This document shows, in pieces, positions 25,825-34,477 of a stretch of 64,000 bases of DNA; position 1 is the stretch's first letter; each line of letters starts with the position of its first letter. The position numbers and the translations under genes are program-made. The stretch lies in the NCBI GenBank assembly GCA_023409535.1, contig JAEYGZ010000019.1, positions 1 to 64,000 on the forward strand, in the 5' to 3' direction. A model generated the notes under the pieces. That model made no database searches, was not told the DNA's origin, and saw only the letters and a list, made by a program, of their open reading frames with translations. The DNA is from Bacillota bacterium. GTDB taxonomy: Bacteria > Bacillota > Clostridia > Lachnospirales > Lachnospiraceae.

Positions 25825-26661
25825 TCAACTCTTTAGTCCCGTTGTGGCAACACCCTGCACAAAATATTTCTGCATCACCAGGAATATTAAGACAATCGGC
25901 AGCAGACTGACACAAGACATGGCGACAATTCCGTTCCAGTTAACGGCGGAATCCGCATCAATCGCCAGCCGTAAGCCAAGGGATACCGGATAATTCTTAA
26001 CCCGGTCAATATACAGCAGCGGATTAAAGAAATCATTCCAGGTCCATACGATCTGAAACAACGCCGCCGATAACAGAGGGGCCTTGGACAGGGGCAATAT
26101 CACCCTGGTCAGTATCCTCCACCTGCCCGCTCCGTCTATATAAGCGGCCTCATCCAGCTCCTTGGGAAGCCCCCGGAAGAATTGGATCAGCAGGTAGGTA
26201 AAAAACGGATTGGTGGCCAGAGCAGCCATAGCATAAAACGGCGTATAGCTGTTCAGCCAGCCAAATTTATTAAACAACAGATATCTGGGGATCATAATAA
26301 CAGTATTGGGCAGCATCATTGTCGAAATCATAAGTGTAAAAAGAAGCTTTTTGCCCTTGAAATCAAATCTTGAAAAACCGTAGGCAACCACGCAGGCCGA
26401 GCAAACCGTGAATGCCGCCGTCGGTAGTACCATGATACAGGAATTTTTTAAAAATGTGGAAAACGGAACTGCTGCCATGGAATTCCATCCTTTTCTGAAG
26501 CCATCCAGGGTAAAATGCTCCGGCAGTAGTTTTATTGATGTAAAAATTTCAGCATTTTCTTTGAATGCGGATAAAAACAGCCAAAGAATCGGATAACCGA
26601 CAATCACGGCCAATATCGTGACCAATAGATAGGTATTTATTTTTTTTACTATTATTCTCAT
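25825..26661 (-). CDS. carbohydrate ABC transporter permease (MalG type)
   Basis: A 278-residue inner-membrane permease with six predicted segments and the EAA loop EAAYIDGAGRWRILTRVILP that contacts the ATPase. It overlaps the preceding permease gene by four bases (ATGA-type), so the two are translated together. It forms the channel with the 26658-27533 permease. No ATPase gene is present in this locus; such sugar transporters commonly share a multitask MsmK-type ATPase encoded elsewhere. Confidence 0.92.
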   Translation of the reverse strand: MRIIVKKINTYLLVTILAVIVGYPILWLFLSAFKENAEIFTSIKLLPEHFTLDGFRKGWNSMAAVPFSTFLKNSCIMVLPTAAFTVCSACVVAYGFSRFDFKGKKLLFTLMISTMMLPNTVIMIPRYLLFNKFGWLNSYTPFYAMAALATNPFFTYLLIQFFRGLPKELDEAAYIDGAGRWRILTRVILPLSKAPLLSAALFQIVWTWNDFFNPLLYIDRVKNYPVSLGLRLAIDADSAVNWNGIVAMSCVSLLPIVLIFLVMQKYFVQGVATTGLKS

Positions 26662-27533
26662 GTTTCATCACCATAAAAAACCCATTTTTTGGAATGTCCG
26701 AACAGTACCATTGTAAAGGTAATAATTATGACAAACAGTATCCAGGACAGCGCACTGGCATATCCCATCTTGGAATCGCGGAATGCCGTATCATACAGGT
26801 ACAGGGAATATAAATAGGTCTGTTTTACGGGGCCTCCCTTCGTAATTAAATAGGCCGGTGTAAATATCTGAATAATTTCAATGGTTTGCATAATCAGATT
26901 AAAAAAGACAATCGGTGAAATTAAAGGAAATGTTATCTTAAAGAAAATCTTCTTCGGTCGTGCACCATCAATCCGTGCGGCCTCTAACACATCAACGGGA
27001 ACATTTTTCAGTGCTGCCAGAAATAAGACCATCGGGGCTCCCATCTGCCAAAGGGGAAGCAGCATCATTACATACAGAGCCAGATTTGGATCTCCGATCC
27101 AGTTTGGTCCCTTGATTCCGATCGCACCAAGTAAAAGATTGATCAGTCCGTCATATTTAAAAATATATTTCCACAAAATAGCCAGAGCCACACTGGAGCC
27201 CAGAATGGAGGGCAGGTAAAATATCGTATAGAATATTCCTCTTCCGCGCCTCAGTTTGTTCAGGACTACGGCTACCAATAAGGCGACACTAAGTTTAAGC
27301 GGAACAGAAATAACCGTATACAATAAGGTTTTCGATAAGGAATTGAAGAATAACTTGTCCTTGGTAAAGATGTTAATGTAATTATCCAAGCCTACAAACT
27401 TTATACTGAATACATTATATTCCGTGAAGGAATAAAAAAGCGAAACGATAAAGGGATACAGGGTCAATACCAGGAATCCCAGAAGCCATGGGGCAATATA
27501 GAGATATCCCAGATATTTGTCTTTCTTATACAT
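26658..27533 (-). CDS. carbohydrate ABC transporter permease (MalF/UgpA type)
   Basis: A 291-residue inner-membrane permease. The N-terminus YLGYLYIAPWLLGFLVLTLY and the EAA loop LEAARIDGARPKKIFFKITF are typical of the family. It lies between the binding protein gene (75-base gap holding a strong hairpin) and the second permease. It imports the oligosaccharide captured by the lipoprotein at 27609. Confidence 0.92.
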   Translation of the reverse strand: MYKKDKYLGYLYIAPWLLGFLVLTLYPFIVSLFYSFTEYNVFSIKFVGLDNYINIFTKDKLFFNSLSKTLLYTVISVPLKLSVALLVAVVLNKLRRGRGIFYTIFYLPSILGSSVALAILWKYIFKYDGLINLLLGAIGIKGPNWIGDPNLALYVMMLLPLWQMGAPMVLFLAALKNVPVDVLEAARIDGARPKKIFFKITFPLISPIVFFNLIMQTIEIIQIFTPAYLITKGGPVKQTYLYSLYLYDTAFRDSKMGYASALSWILFVIIITFTMVLFGHSKKWVFYGDET

Positions 27534-27552
27534 GCTAAACTCTCCTTAATAG

Positions 27553-27586
27553 GATTCCAAGTCTTATTCTCATAGGACTTGGAATC
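27553..27586 (-). promoter_or_regulatory. hairpin between binding-protein and permease genes
   Basis: An 11-bp perfect stem (GATTCCAAGTC facing GACTTGGAATC) lies between the binding protein stop and the permease start, with no T run after it. Such hairpins typically protect the 3' end of the binding-protein message or allow only part of the transcripts to continue, so the binding protein is made in excess. Confidence 0.65.
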
Positions 27587-27608
27587 TCTATTGTAATTAT
27601 TGTGTGAT

Positions 27609-28988
27609 CTATTGGCCCTTCAGACTGCCCAACACTGTTTGCAGGTCCTCATACATGCCGGACGCGGCATCCTCCGGTGAGGTCACTCCGTAAATTACTT
27701 TTTCCATATAATCCACGTACACCGACTTAACGGATGAATTCATCTCGTATGCACCGTTCTTTAAGGAAACCGTTGCGTTTGAAATATCAATTGCCTGAGA
27801 CATGAGGTCACTGAGCATATTATTATTCTTCAATGCATCAAGTGCGGTTGTGCTTCCAGGCACACCTCTGACGGTTCCAAGAATCTTGGATGCCTCTTCA
27901 CTGTTCAGGAACCAGTCTATGAATTGTGCTGCCGCCTGCTGCTGCTTTTGATCCACACTTTTATTGATTGCAACCATTAAGGACGGGCAGCTTTCCTGTC
28001 CTGATACGGTTGCCTCCTCAAACATCGGCATGGGAGCTACGCCGTATTCATAATCCAAGCCCGCTATCTCCGTGTCAATATTGGAGAAGAACAGGAAGAT
28101 ACCTCCGATTTTACCGTTCAGCCATAGAGGATTATTCTGCATAGTAGTATAAACAACAGATTCATCGTAGGGCTGGGAAGCCTTATTATTGAAAATATCC
28201 ATAAATCTGGTAAAGGTGTCTGCCAGCTGATCCTCTGTAAAACCAAGCGTGAAATCATCCTGAACATCAATATTTCCGGTTTTCTGTTCCAGCATCGGCT
28301 TCAGCATATACCGCAGATAACCGTCTGTTACCGAGGTGGTCATATATGCCTCGGGATCCTTTTCATGCAGTTCCTTGCCGATTTGCATAAAATCATTCCA
28401 GGTATTGATCTTAAGAACGCCGTTCTCATCACACCAGTCTGACAATAAGGTCTTATTATAAAGAAAAACAGTTCCGTTATAACCAAAAGGAAGTACGATA
28501 ACCTCATCATTGATCTTGCAATAATCATTCATCAGGGATTCCTGAATTTTCGTGAAATCAATCAGATCACTGTAGGCGGACAGATCCGCAAAGGAATCTC
28601 CTCTGGAATACAACTCGGCAACCCATCCCTGGTCAACCTGAAAGAAATCAGGTGCATTTTCGGATGACAGCTGGGTAACCAGCTTTTCATAATACCCGTC
28701 AAAGCTGGAATATTCCGGTTCAATCGTTACATTGGGATGTTCATTTTCATATGCTTCAATTGCTTTGAGTGTTGCTTCATGTCTTGCATCGCCGCCCCAC
28801 CAGGAAAATCTTAGTGTTACCGGTTCCTCTGACTGTGAAGCGTCCGCTTCTCCTGCAGCTCCTGATTCATTGGCAGCATTTCCTGCATCCGCTTCCCCCT
28901 GGGCCGCCGGTTGTTCTTTTTTACCGCCGCATGCAGCCAGAGAAAACACCAATACAAAACCCATAATAATACATATTAGCTTTTTCAT
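27609..28988 (-). CDS. sugar-binding lipoprotein of the ABC transporter
   Basis: The 459-residue solute-binding protein (extracellular SBP family 1) is anchored by a lipobox FSLAAC (Cys20). A low-complexity Ala/Glu/Gly linker follows, then the binding fold beginning VTLRFSWWGGDARHEATLKAI. WWGGDARH is common in oligosaccharide-binding members. It is the first gene of the operon with two permeases, two FAD proteins, GH42 and GH105. GGAGG precedes the ATG. Its divergent neighbours are a response regulator and sensor kinase that probably control it. Ligand unknown; a pectin- or galactan-derived oligosaccharide is inferred. Confidence 0.9.
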   Translation of the reverse strand: MKKLICIIMGFVLVFSLAACGGKKEQPAAQGEADAGNAANESGAAGEADASQSEEPVTLRFSWWGGDARHEATLKAIEAYENEHPNVTIEPEYSSFDGYYEKLVTQLSSENAPDFFQVDQGWVAELYSRGDSFADLSAYSDLIDFTKIQESLMNDYCKINDEVIVLPFGYNGTVFLYNKTLLSDWCDENGVLKINTWNDFMQIGKELHEKDPEAYMTTSVTDGYLRYMLKPMLEQKTGNIDVQDDFTLGFTEDQLADTFTRFMDIFNNKASQPYDESVVYTTMQNNPLWLNGKIGGIFLFFSNIDTEIAGLDYEYGVAPMPMFEEATVSGQESCPSLMVAINKSVDQKQQQAAAQFIDWFLNSEEASKILGTVRGVPGSTTALDALKNNNMLSDLMSQAIDISNATVSLKNGAYEMNSSVKSVYVDYMEKVIYGVTSPEDAASGMYEDLQTVLGSLKGQ

Positions 28989-29020
28989 TTCCTTATCCTC
29001 CTCGATTTTTAAACAAATTC

Positions 29021-29042
29021 ATACCCAATATGCTTTGGGTAT
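29021..29042. promoter_or_regulatory. 8-6-8 palindrome upstream of the binding-protein gene
   Basis: ATACCCAA and TTGGGTAT face each other across six bases. It lies 33 bases before the binding-protein ATG, between the divergent units, and could be an operator or a leader hairpin. The AraC-type response regulator usually binds direct repeats, so another protein may be involved. Confidence 0.45.
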
Positions 29043-29096
29043 CTTTTGTATAAAGGAATTGTAGCATTGTCCTAATGTTTGAAAAAGCCCTCTGTA

Positions 29097-29126
29097 TTGA
29101 CAAAACTTCTCATAACATGCTAATAT
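29097..29126 (+). promoter_or_regulatory. promoter of the two-component system
   Basis: -35 TTGACA (29097-29102), 18-bp spacer, -10 TAATAT (29121-29126), about 58 bases before the response-regulator ATG. Confidence 0.7.
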
Positions 29127-29183
29127 CTTAATAATGGTATCATTATATGACATTATGTATCATTAGAAGGATTGATAAAGAGT

Positions 29184-29930
29184 ATGTATTCATTGATTAT
29201 CGTAGAAGATGATGAGAATATCCGCAGCGGACTTGTCAATTTATTCCCCTGGAATGAAACAGGCTTTACCGTGGCAGCCGATTTTTCCAACGGACAGACT
29301 GCCTGGCTTTATTTAAAGGAGCATCCGGACACTTGTGCAATCCTGACCGATATCCGTATGCCCATCCTGGACGGACTCGAGCTCTCCCGGCTGGTTTCTG
29401 AAAATTATCCCAAGATAAACATTATACTGATATCCGGCTACCGCGACTTTACCTATGCACAGCAGGCGCTGCACTATAATGTAAGAGATTTTTTGATTAA
29501 GCCCATTAAATATTCCGCATTGATGCTTTCGTTCCTGAAGCTAAAGGAGGAATTGGACAAGCAAATGCCCTCCACGCTGACGGAGGATCATCCCAACCAA
29601 TATTATGAACAGATTATCAATACCGTAAAAGCCTACATTCTGGAAAACCTGCGGTCGGCATCTCTGGAGGAAGCCGCCTTTATCACTCATTTAAGCAGCA
29701 GCTATCTGTCCCGTCTGTTTAAGGGTTGTACCGGAAACTCCTTTTCGGAATATCTGCTGAAGAAAAGAATGGAACGGGCCTGCGTCCTGTTAAATAATGC
29801 CGGATATAAGATTTATGAAATATCAGATGAAATCGGCTATGACAGTCCCAAGAATTTTTCCCGTACCTTTCGAAATTATTATAATATTTCTCCTAAGGAG
29901 TATCGTGAAAGAGGTGGACAGCTTCCATGA
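29184..29930 (+). CDS. response regulator with AraC-type DNA-binding domain (YesN type)
   Basis: A 248-residue regulator. The N-terminal receiver domain has the acidic pocket IVEDDEN and phosphate acceptor D56 in LTDIRMP, plus K in DFLIKPIKY. The C-terminal AraC double helix-turn-helix (about 145-245) includes YLSRLFKGCTGNSFSEYLLK and IGYDSPKNFSRTFRNYYNIS. The start at 29184 is preferred over a TTG at 29172. It overlaps the sensor kinase gene by four bases. It probably activates the divergent sugar-uptake operon. Confidence 0.9.
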   Translation: MYSLIIVEDDENIRSGLVNLFPWNETGFTVAADFSNGQTAWLYLKEHPDTCAILTDIRMPILDGLELSRLVSENYPKINIILISGYRDFTYAQQALHYNVRDFLIKPIKYSALMLSFLKLKEELDKQMPSTLTEDHPNQYYEQIINTVKAYILENLRSASLEEAAFITHLSSSYLSRLFKGCTGNSFSEYLLKKRMERACVLLNNAGYKIYEISDEIGYDSPKNFSRTFRNYYNISPKEYRERGGQLP

Positions 29931-31717
29931 AAAGACATAGAAAAGTACAGAAAAAGTATTTTTTAAGAAATCTGATGTTGTATCTCCTATGCTTCACACT
30001 GCCGATTGTTATTCTCGGAACCTCGCTGATTGTTTATTACAGACATCAGCTTCAGGAGGAGCTGTCCTCCTATGCGGATCAATCCAGAACCAACGTGCTT
30101 TATAATGTTAATTCCGTTTTAAATGTATTTTCAGAGGAAACCTCACTCTTTTCCTCTGCTCCCTTGCTGTCGCTGTCTGTCTCAAAGCTTCTGAACCAGG
30201 AATCCATGGATTATAAAAGCAATGTCTATAAGAATATCATCTTTTCTATTATCAGCACCAGTGCAAATCTGAATGAATATGCCGACTCCATCTATATTTA
30301 TTTTGACAACCCCTATGGTAATTTTTTCAGCAGCGATAAGGAATTTACCAGCATTAACTCACCGGACTGTATGGACAGGGAGTGGCTTGATATATATAAG
30401 AATACACCGTTTGATACAAAGCAGTGGATTACCCGCAGACAGGTAAAATATTTTTTCTTTGAGACACAAAAGGAAACCTTATCTATCTTTCGCCGGTTAA
30501 ATTCCTTTCAGGGTCTTATGGTGATAAATCTGGACTATACAAAACTATCCAAAATGCTATCCTCCAATCAGATTTATGAGGATTCCTTTACCTTGATCAC
30601 CGACAACCAGGGGAATGTATTATTCGGCAGTACCGGTATAGAGAATCTGGATAATTACGACCAGGCCTTTCATAATATCAATTTTACATTTTCCGATTCC
30701 GGCTCTTCTTTTCATAAAATAGAAGTTCAGGGAGCGGATTACTTTTATTTTGCTTCCCATATTCCCGATTATGATCTTCAGATGCTCTCTCTGATCCCAA
30801 GTGCCGCCGTATTCAAAACACTGAACTCCACTTTACTGACCTTCTCCATAATGTTCATTTTCAGTATTCTGCTCAGTATCAGCCTGAGCCTTACGATTAC
30901 CAATAAAAATTTCAAGCAGCTTCAAAATTTGCTGAATCTCTTCTCCGCCTCCGGGCAGGGGTATAAATATCAGATGCAGCTTCGGGCCGACACCCGAAAC
31001 GAGTATGACGTTATATTTAATAATATTGTACAGACCTTTATCTCCAGCAATATGCTGCAGCTGAATCTGGCACAGGCACAGGTCAAAGAGAAGGATGCCC
31101 AACTGGCAGCGCTTCAGCTGCAGTTAAGTCCTCATTTCATCTTTAATACCCTGCAGACGATTGATATGGAGGTACTGCGCCTCACGCCCACCGACAATAA
31201 TCCCAGCAGACTGATTCATTACCTCTCCGATATCTTAAAATACTCTCTGGAAAACACCTTTCAGACAGTGCAATTAAAGGATGAGATCGCCAACTGCAAA
31301 GCATATGCCGAAATTCAGAAATTTCGGTATGAGAATCCTTTTATTCTTTACTGGGATTATGATGACACGGTACTGAATGAAAGAGTAATTCACCTGATTC
31401 TTCAGCCCTTATTGGAAAACAGCCTTCATCACGGAATTAAGGAATTACCGCGCAAAGGCCTGGTGAAAATCAAGATATTCAAAAGAAACGGGCGAATCCG
31501 AATCTATATTGTGGATAACGGTATCGGCATTGATAAAGCCAGGCTTGCCCAAATCCGTACCGACCTGAGCAACAGGAACTTCAACCAGACTGCACATATC
31601 GGCATTTTTAATACCAACCTGCGCCTGGTATTGACCTATGGGGAAGATGCCGCTATCAGGATCAGCAGCAAAGAAGGGCTTGGTACTGTGGTAGCTTTTT
31701 CCTTTAAAACCATATAA
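29927..31717 (+). CDS. sensor histidine kinase (YesM type)
   Basis: A 596-residue membrane kinase: a first membrane segment near 18-38 (LYLLCFTLPIVILGTSLIVY), a large extracellular sensor region, and a second near 300-322 (LLTFSIMFIFSILLSISLSL). The HisK dimerisation segment LQLSPHFIFNTLQTI carries the phosphorylated histidine, then N box LQPLLENSLHHGIKE and G box IVDNGIGID. The extracellular region may sense the sugar directly or the loaded binding protein. It pairs with the regulator immediately upstream. It ends 12 bases from the convergent gpmA gene with no clear terminator between. Confidence 0.92.
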   Translation: MKRHRKVQKKYFLRNLMLYLLCFTLPIVILGTSLIVYYRHQLQEELSSYADQSRTNVLYNVNSVLNVFSEETSLFSSAPLLSLSVSKLLNQESMDYKSNVYKNIIFSIISTSANLNEYADSIYIYFDNPYGNFFSSDKEFTSINSPDCMDREWLDIYKNTPFDTKQWITRRQVKYFFFETQKETLSIFRRLNSFQGLMVINLDYTKLSKMLSSNQIYEDSFTLITDNQGNVLFGSTGIENLDNYDQAFHNINFTFSDSGSSFHKIEVQGADYFYFASHIPDYDLQMLSLIPSAAVFKTLNSTLLTFSIMFIFSILLSISLSLTITNKNFKQLQNLLNLFSASGQGYKYQMQLRADTRNEYDVIFNNIVQTFISSNMLQLNLAQAQVKEKDAQLAALQLQLSPHFIFNTLQTIDMEVLRLTPTDNNPSRLIHYLSDILKYSLENTFQTVQLKDEIANCKAYAEIQKFRYENPFILYWDYDDTVLNERVIHLILQPLLENSLHHGIKELPRKGLVKIKIFKRNGRIRIYIVDNGIGIDKARLAQIRTDLSNRNFNQTAHIGIFNTNLRLVLTYGEDAAIRISSKEGLGTVVAFSFKTI

Positions 31718-31729
31718 TCAGGATTTTTA

Positions 31730-32473
31730 TTAATTTGTATTGGCCTGATTGGCAACCTTTTTTATTTTTGCTTCAACCGCATCTTTATCGCCTAAATAAT
31801 AATTCTTTTTTACGTGGAAATCCTCATCAAACTCGTACACTAAGGGCACCCCAGTCGGAATATTAACCGATATAATTTCTTTTTCCGACAATCCGTCAAA
31901 ATATTTAACCAATGCCCTGATTGAATTTCCGTGTGCAGCAATTATTACCCTTTTACCCTGCTTCATATCTTCCTTGATATTCTTCTCAAAATATGGAACC
32001 ACTCTGGCTATTGTATCTTTTAAGCTCTCCGCCAGAGGAAGCTCTAACTTTACCAGGTCTCTGTATTGGACCTGGTTCCTCGGATTTCTTATATCATCCT
32101 CCTCCAGTATCGGAGGTTGGATATCATAGGAGCGTCTCCAGATTTTCACCTGTTCCTCTCCGTACTTTTGGGTAGTTTCGGCTTTATTCAGTCCCTGCAG
32201 TGCCCCGTAATGGCGTTCGTTAAGCAGCCAGGATTTCTTAACCGGTAACCATTCCCTGTCCAACTCTTCCAAAATAATATTCAAGGTATGTACGGCTCTC
32301 TTAAGATAAGATGTATAGCATACGTCAAAATCATAGCCTTCTTTTATCAATAGCTGACCCGCATTTTTCGCTTCCTTTTTACCTTGTTCTGACAAATTGA
32401 CATCTGTCCATCCCGTAAATAAATTAAGCTTATTCCATTCACTTTCTCCGTGCCTTATGATAACGAGTTTCAT
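31730..32473 (-). CDS. gpmA: 2,3-bisphosphoglycerate-dependent phosphoglycerate mutase
   Basis: Interconverts 3- and 2-phosphoglycerate in glycolysis. The 247-residue protein has the catalytic motif VIIRHGESEWNKLNLFTGW with the phosphohistidine, ERHYGALQGLNKAET, and the second histidine in IIAAHGNSIRALVKY. Length and motifs are standard. It is transcribed alone from its own promoter at 32557-32585 and is functionally unrelated to its neighbours. Confidence 0.95.
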   Translation of the reverse strand: MKLVIIRHGESEWNKLNLFTGWTDVNLSEQGKKEAKNAGQLLIKEGYDFDVCYTSYLKRAVHTLNIILEELDREWLPVKKSWLLNERHYGALQGLNKAETTQKYGEEQVKIWRRSYDIQPPILEEDDIRNPRNQVQYRDLVKLELPLAESLKDTIARVVPYFEKNIKEDMKQGKRVIIAAHGNSIRALVKYFDGLSEKEIISVNIPTGVPLVYEFDEDFHVKKNYYLGDKDAVEAKIKKVANQANTN

Positions 32474-32556
32474 CCTATTCCTCCTGTCTTGGTATTTTCA
32501 AAACTTTGTCTGTAATATAGTTTATTTCATTTTATCTTTATTGTGTACTTTTCTTT

Positions 32557-32585
32557 ATCATATGCCTCTTAGCCTTTTCTGTCAA
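32557..32585 (-). promoter_or_regulatory. promoter of gpmA
   Basis: Minus strand: -35 TTGACA (32580-32585), 17-bp spacer, -10 TATGAT (32557-32562). The start site would be about 80 bases before gpmA. A consensus -35 suits a constitutively strong glycolytic gene. Confidence 0.75.
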
Positions 32586-32759
32586 TAAATGTGATCTGTC
32601 CCTTATGAGTTTCCCTTTGATGCAAAAAAATTATAAATAGCGTAAGGAACATTTTTAAAACAGGTTAATATATTAGTTTTAAGAAACTTTATTAGCGGCT
32701 TCTAACTTTAAGCCGTATGGGGAGAATTATGCCATTATGTAAATGATAATAATAATCAC

Positions 32760-32788
32760 TTGCATTTTATTTAATTTAGGTGTATGAT
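32760..32788 (+). promoter_or_regulatory. promoter of the metal-transport operon
   Basis: -35 TTGCAT (32760-32765), 17-bp spacer, -10 TATGAT (32783-32788). Just upstream, TGATAATAATAATCA (about 32743-32757) resembles part of a Fur/Zur box. The rest of 32474-32759 beyond the gpmA promoter shows nothing further. Confidence 0.65.
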
Positions 32789-32797
32789 AAATTAAAA

Positions 32798-32811
32798 TTA
32801 GGTATACCTAA
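32798..32811. promoter_or_regulatory. DtxR/MntR-type operator
   Basis: Perfect 14-bp palindrome TTAGGTATACCTAA placed at the expected transcription start of the dtxR-troABCD operon. It matches the TTAGG...CCTAA character of DtxR-family operators, implying that the first gene represses its own operon when metal is plentiful. A related half site TTTAGGTGTA lies within the promoter spacer. Confidence 0.75.
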
Positions 32812-32828
32812 ATTAGGAGGGCATTAGA

Positions 32829-33476
32829 ATGACACCGAATAAAGAGGATTATTTAAAAGAACTGTATAAGCTCGGAGGTTCCAATCAACTGATAAGCAAT
32901 AAAGAAATGTCCCAGGTTTTAAAGGTAGCACCGGCTTCCGTAACCGAGATGCTGAACAAATTAAGCCAGGATGGGCTGCTGATAAATAAACCATATAAAG
33001 GCTCCAGACTTACAGAGGATGGAATAAAAATTGCGATTTCTCTCCTACGAGGGCATCGTCTATGGGAAGTATTTTTAATCAGGCACCTGGGATATACCTG
33101 GAGTGAAGCACATGAAGATGCGGAGCTGCTGGAGCACATCACTCCGTCCAGACTTGCGGACCGGCTTGATCGTTTCTTAAATTATCCCGAATACTGTCCA
33201 CACGGAAGTATCATACCGAAATCAGACGGTCAGATGAAAGAAGCACCCTTAACACTTCTCTCCGAGTTAAAAGCCGGCGAAACATCAAAAATAAAAAAGG
33301 TTCTGGAAGAGAAGGGTGTCCTTGACTATCTGCAGGGACAAGGAATCAAAATCGGAAGCCAGATCACTATTATTTCCGTTGGTGACTATGAAGGTCCTAT
33401 TACACTGGCTCTGGATGATAAGATAATTCAGATAAGTTATAAAGCTGCCTGTCAGATTTATGTATCTGAAGATTAA
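32829..33476 (+). CDS. DtxR-family metal-dependent repressor
   Basis: A 215-residue regulator with three parts: winged helix (about 1-65; MSQVLKVAPASVTEMLNKLS is the recognition region), metal-binding/dimerisation domain (about 66-140; HRLWEVFLIRHLGY, EDAELLEHITPSRLADRLD), and a C-terminal SH3/FeoA-like domain. The histidine and glutamate ligands typical of the family are visible in HEDAELLEHIT. TTAGGAGGG precedes the ATG. It heads the troABCD-like operon and has a palindromic operator just before it, so autoregulation by Mn, Fe or Zn is likely. The metal cannot be told from sequence. Confidence 0.9.
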   Translation: MTPNKEDYLKELYKLGGSNQLISNKEMSQVLKVAPASVTEMLNKLSQDGLLINKPYKGSRLTEDGIKIAISLLRGHRLWEVFLIRHLGYTWSEAHEDAELLEHITPSRLADRLDRFLNYPEYCPHGSIIPKSDGQMKEAPLTLLSELKAGETSKIKKVLEEKGVLDYLQGQGIKIGSQITIISVGDYEGPITLALDDKIIQISYKAACQIYVSED

Positions 33477-33516
33477 GTATCAATTCATTAGCTTATTTAA
33501 AAAAGGAGGATTTCTT

Positions 33517-34449
33517 ATGAAACGTAAATTTAAAACCTTATTTACCCTGGGCCTTGCCCTAAGCATACTAATAACCGGCTGCAAAAATGCGGAAACTTCC
33601 GTAAAAGCAGATACCTTAAATATTGTAGCAACTACCACGATGCTGGCCGACCTGTCAAAAATCATAGGCGGTGCGCATGTCACAGTAAATGGTCTCATGG
33701 GTCCGGGCATTGATCCCCACCTCTATCAGGCAAGTGCCGGAGACGTTACGCTGATGCAAAATGCGGATGTGGTTGTTTATAATGGTCTCCACTTGGAAGG
33801 TAAGATGGGAGAAATTTTTGAATCTCTCACAGATCGGGGCAGCACCATAATATGTATTGAAAATGGGCTTGAGAAAGATAAGCTGTTATCCTGGGAGAGT
33901 GATACCTCCATACACGATCCTCATATCTGGTTTGATGTTTCCCTCTGGAAGGATGCTGCCAGAACAGTATCGAATCAATTATCGGAAGCTGATCCGGAGC
34001 ATTCAGAGGATTATACCAATAACCTGGAGAAGTATCTGGTTGAGTTAGACGATTTGGATACATATATCAAAGACAGGGTCTCCGAGCTTCCTGAGGAACA
34101 GAGAGTTTTAATTACTGCGCATGATGCCTTTAATTACTTTGGCAGGGCTTACGGCCTTGAAGTACGAGGATTGCAGGGCATCAGTACCGATGCCGAAGCC
34201 GGAACAGCCGATGTCAGTAATTTGTCCGATTTTATTACCGAACGTAAAATCAAGGCGATTTTCATTGAATCCTCCGTTCCTCCGAAAACCATAGAAGCCT
34301 TACAGGCAGCTGTAAAGGCCAGGGGATTTGATGTAAGCATTGGAGGAGAATTATACTCTGATTCCCTGGGCGGGGAAGGCTCCGGTGCTGAAACCTACCT
34401 TCTGACCGTAAAATCCAATATTGATACGATAGTAGAAGCCTTAAAATAG
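33517..34449 (+). CDS. metal-binding lipoprotein of Mn/Zn ABC transporter (TroA/ZnuA family)
   Basis: The 310-residue cluster A-I solute-binding lipoprotein has lipobox LITGC (Cys22). Likely metal ligands are histidines in GIDPHLYQAS, GLHLEGKM and HDPHIWFD, and a late aspartate or glutamate. It lacks the long His-rich loop of many zinc-specific members, which slightly favours manganese. AAAGGAGGA lies before ATG 33517; the open frame extends upstream into dtxR but has no signal peptide there. It delivers metal to the following ATPase and permeases. Confidence 0.9.
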   Translation: MKRKFKTLFTLGLALSILITGCKNAETSVKADTLNIVATTTMLADLSKIIGGAHVTVNGLMGPGIDPHLYQASAGDVTLMQNADVVVYNGLHLEGKMGEIFESLTDRGSTIICIENGLEKDKLLSWESDTSIHDPHIWFDVSLWKDAARTVSNQLSEADPEHSEDYTNNLEKYLVELDDLDTYIKDRVSELPEEQRVLITAHDAFNYFGRAYGLEVRGLQGISTDAEAGTADVSNLSDFITERKIKAIFIESSVPPKTIEALQAAVKARGFDVSIGGELYSDSLGGEGSGAETYLLTVKSNIDTIVEALK

Positions 34450-34477
34450 AAGGTTCATTGAAAAAGGAGGTTATTAT

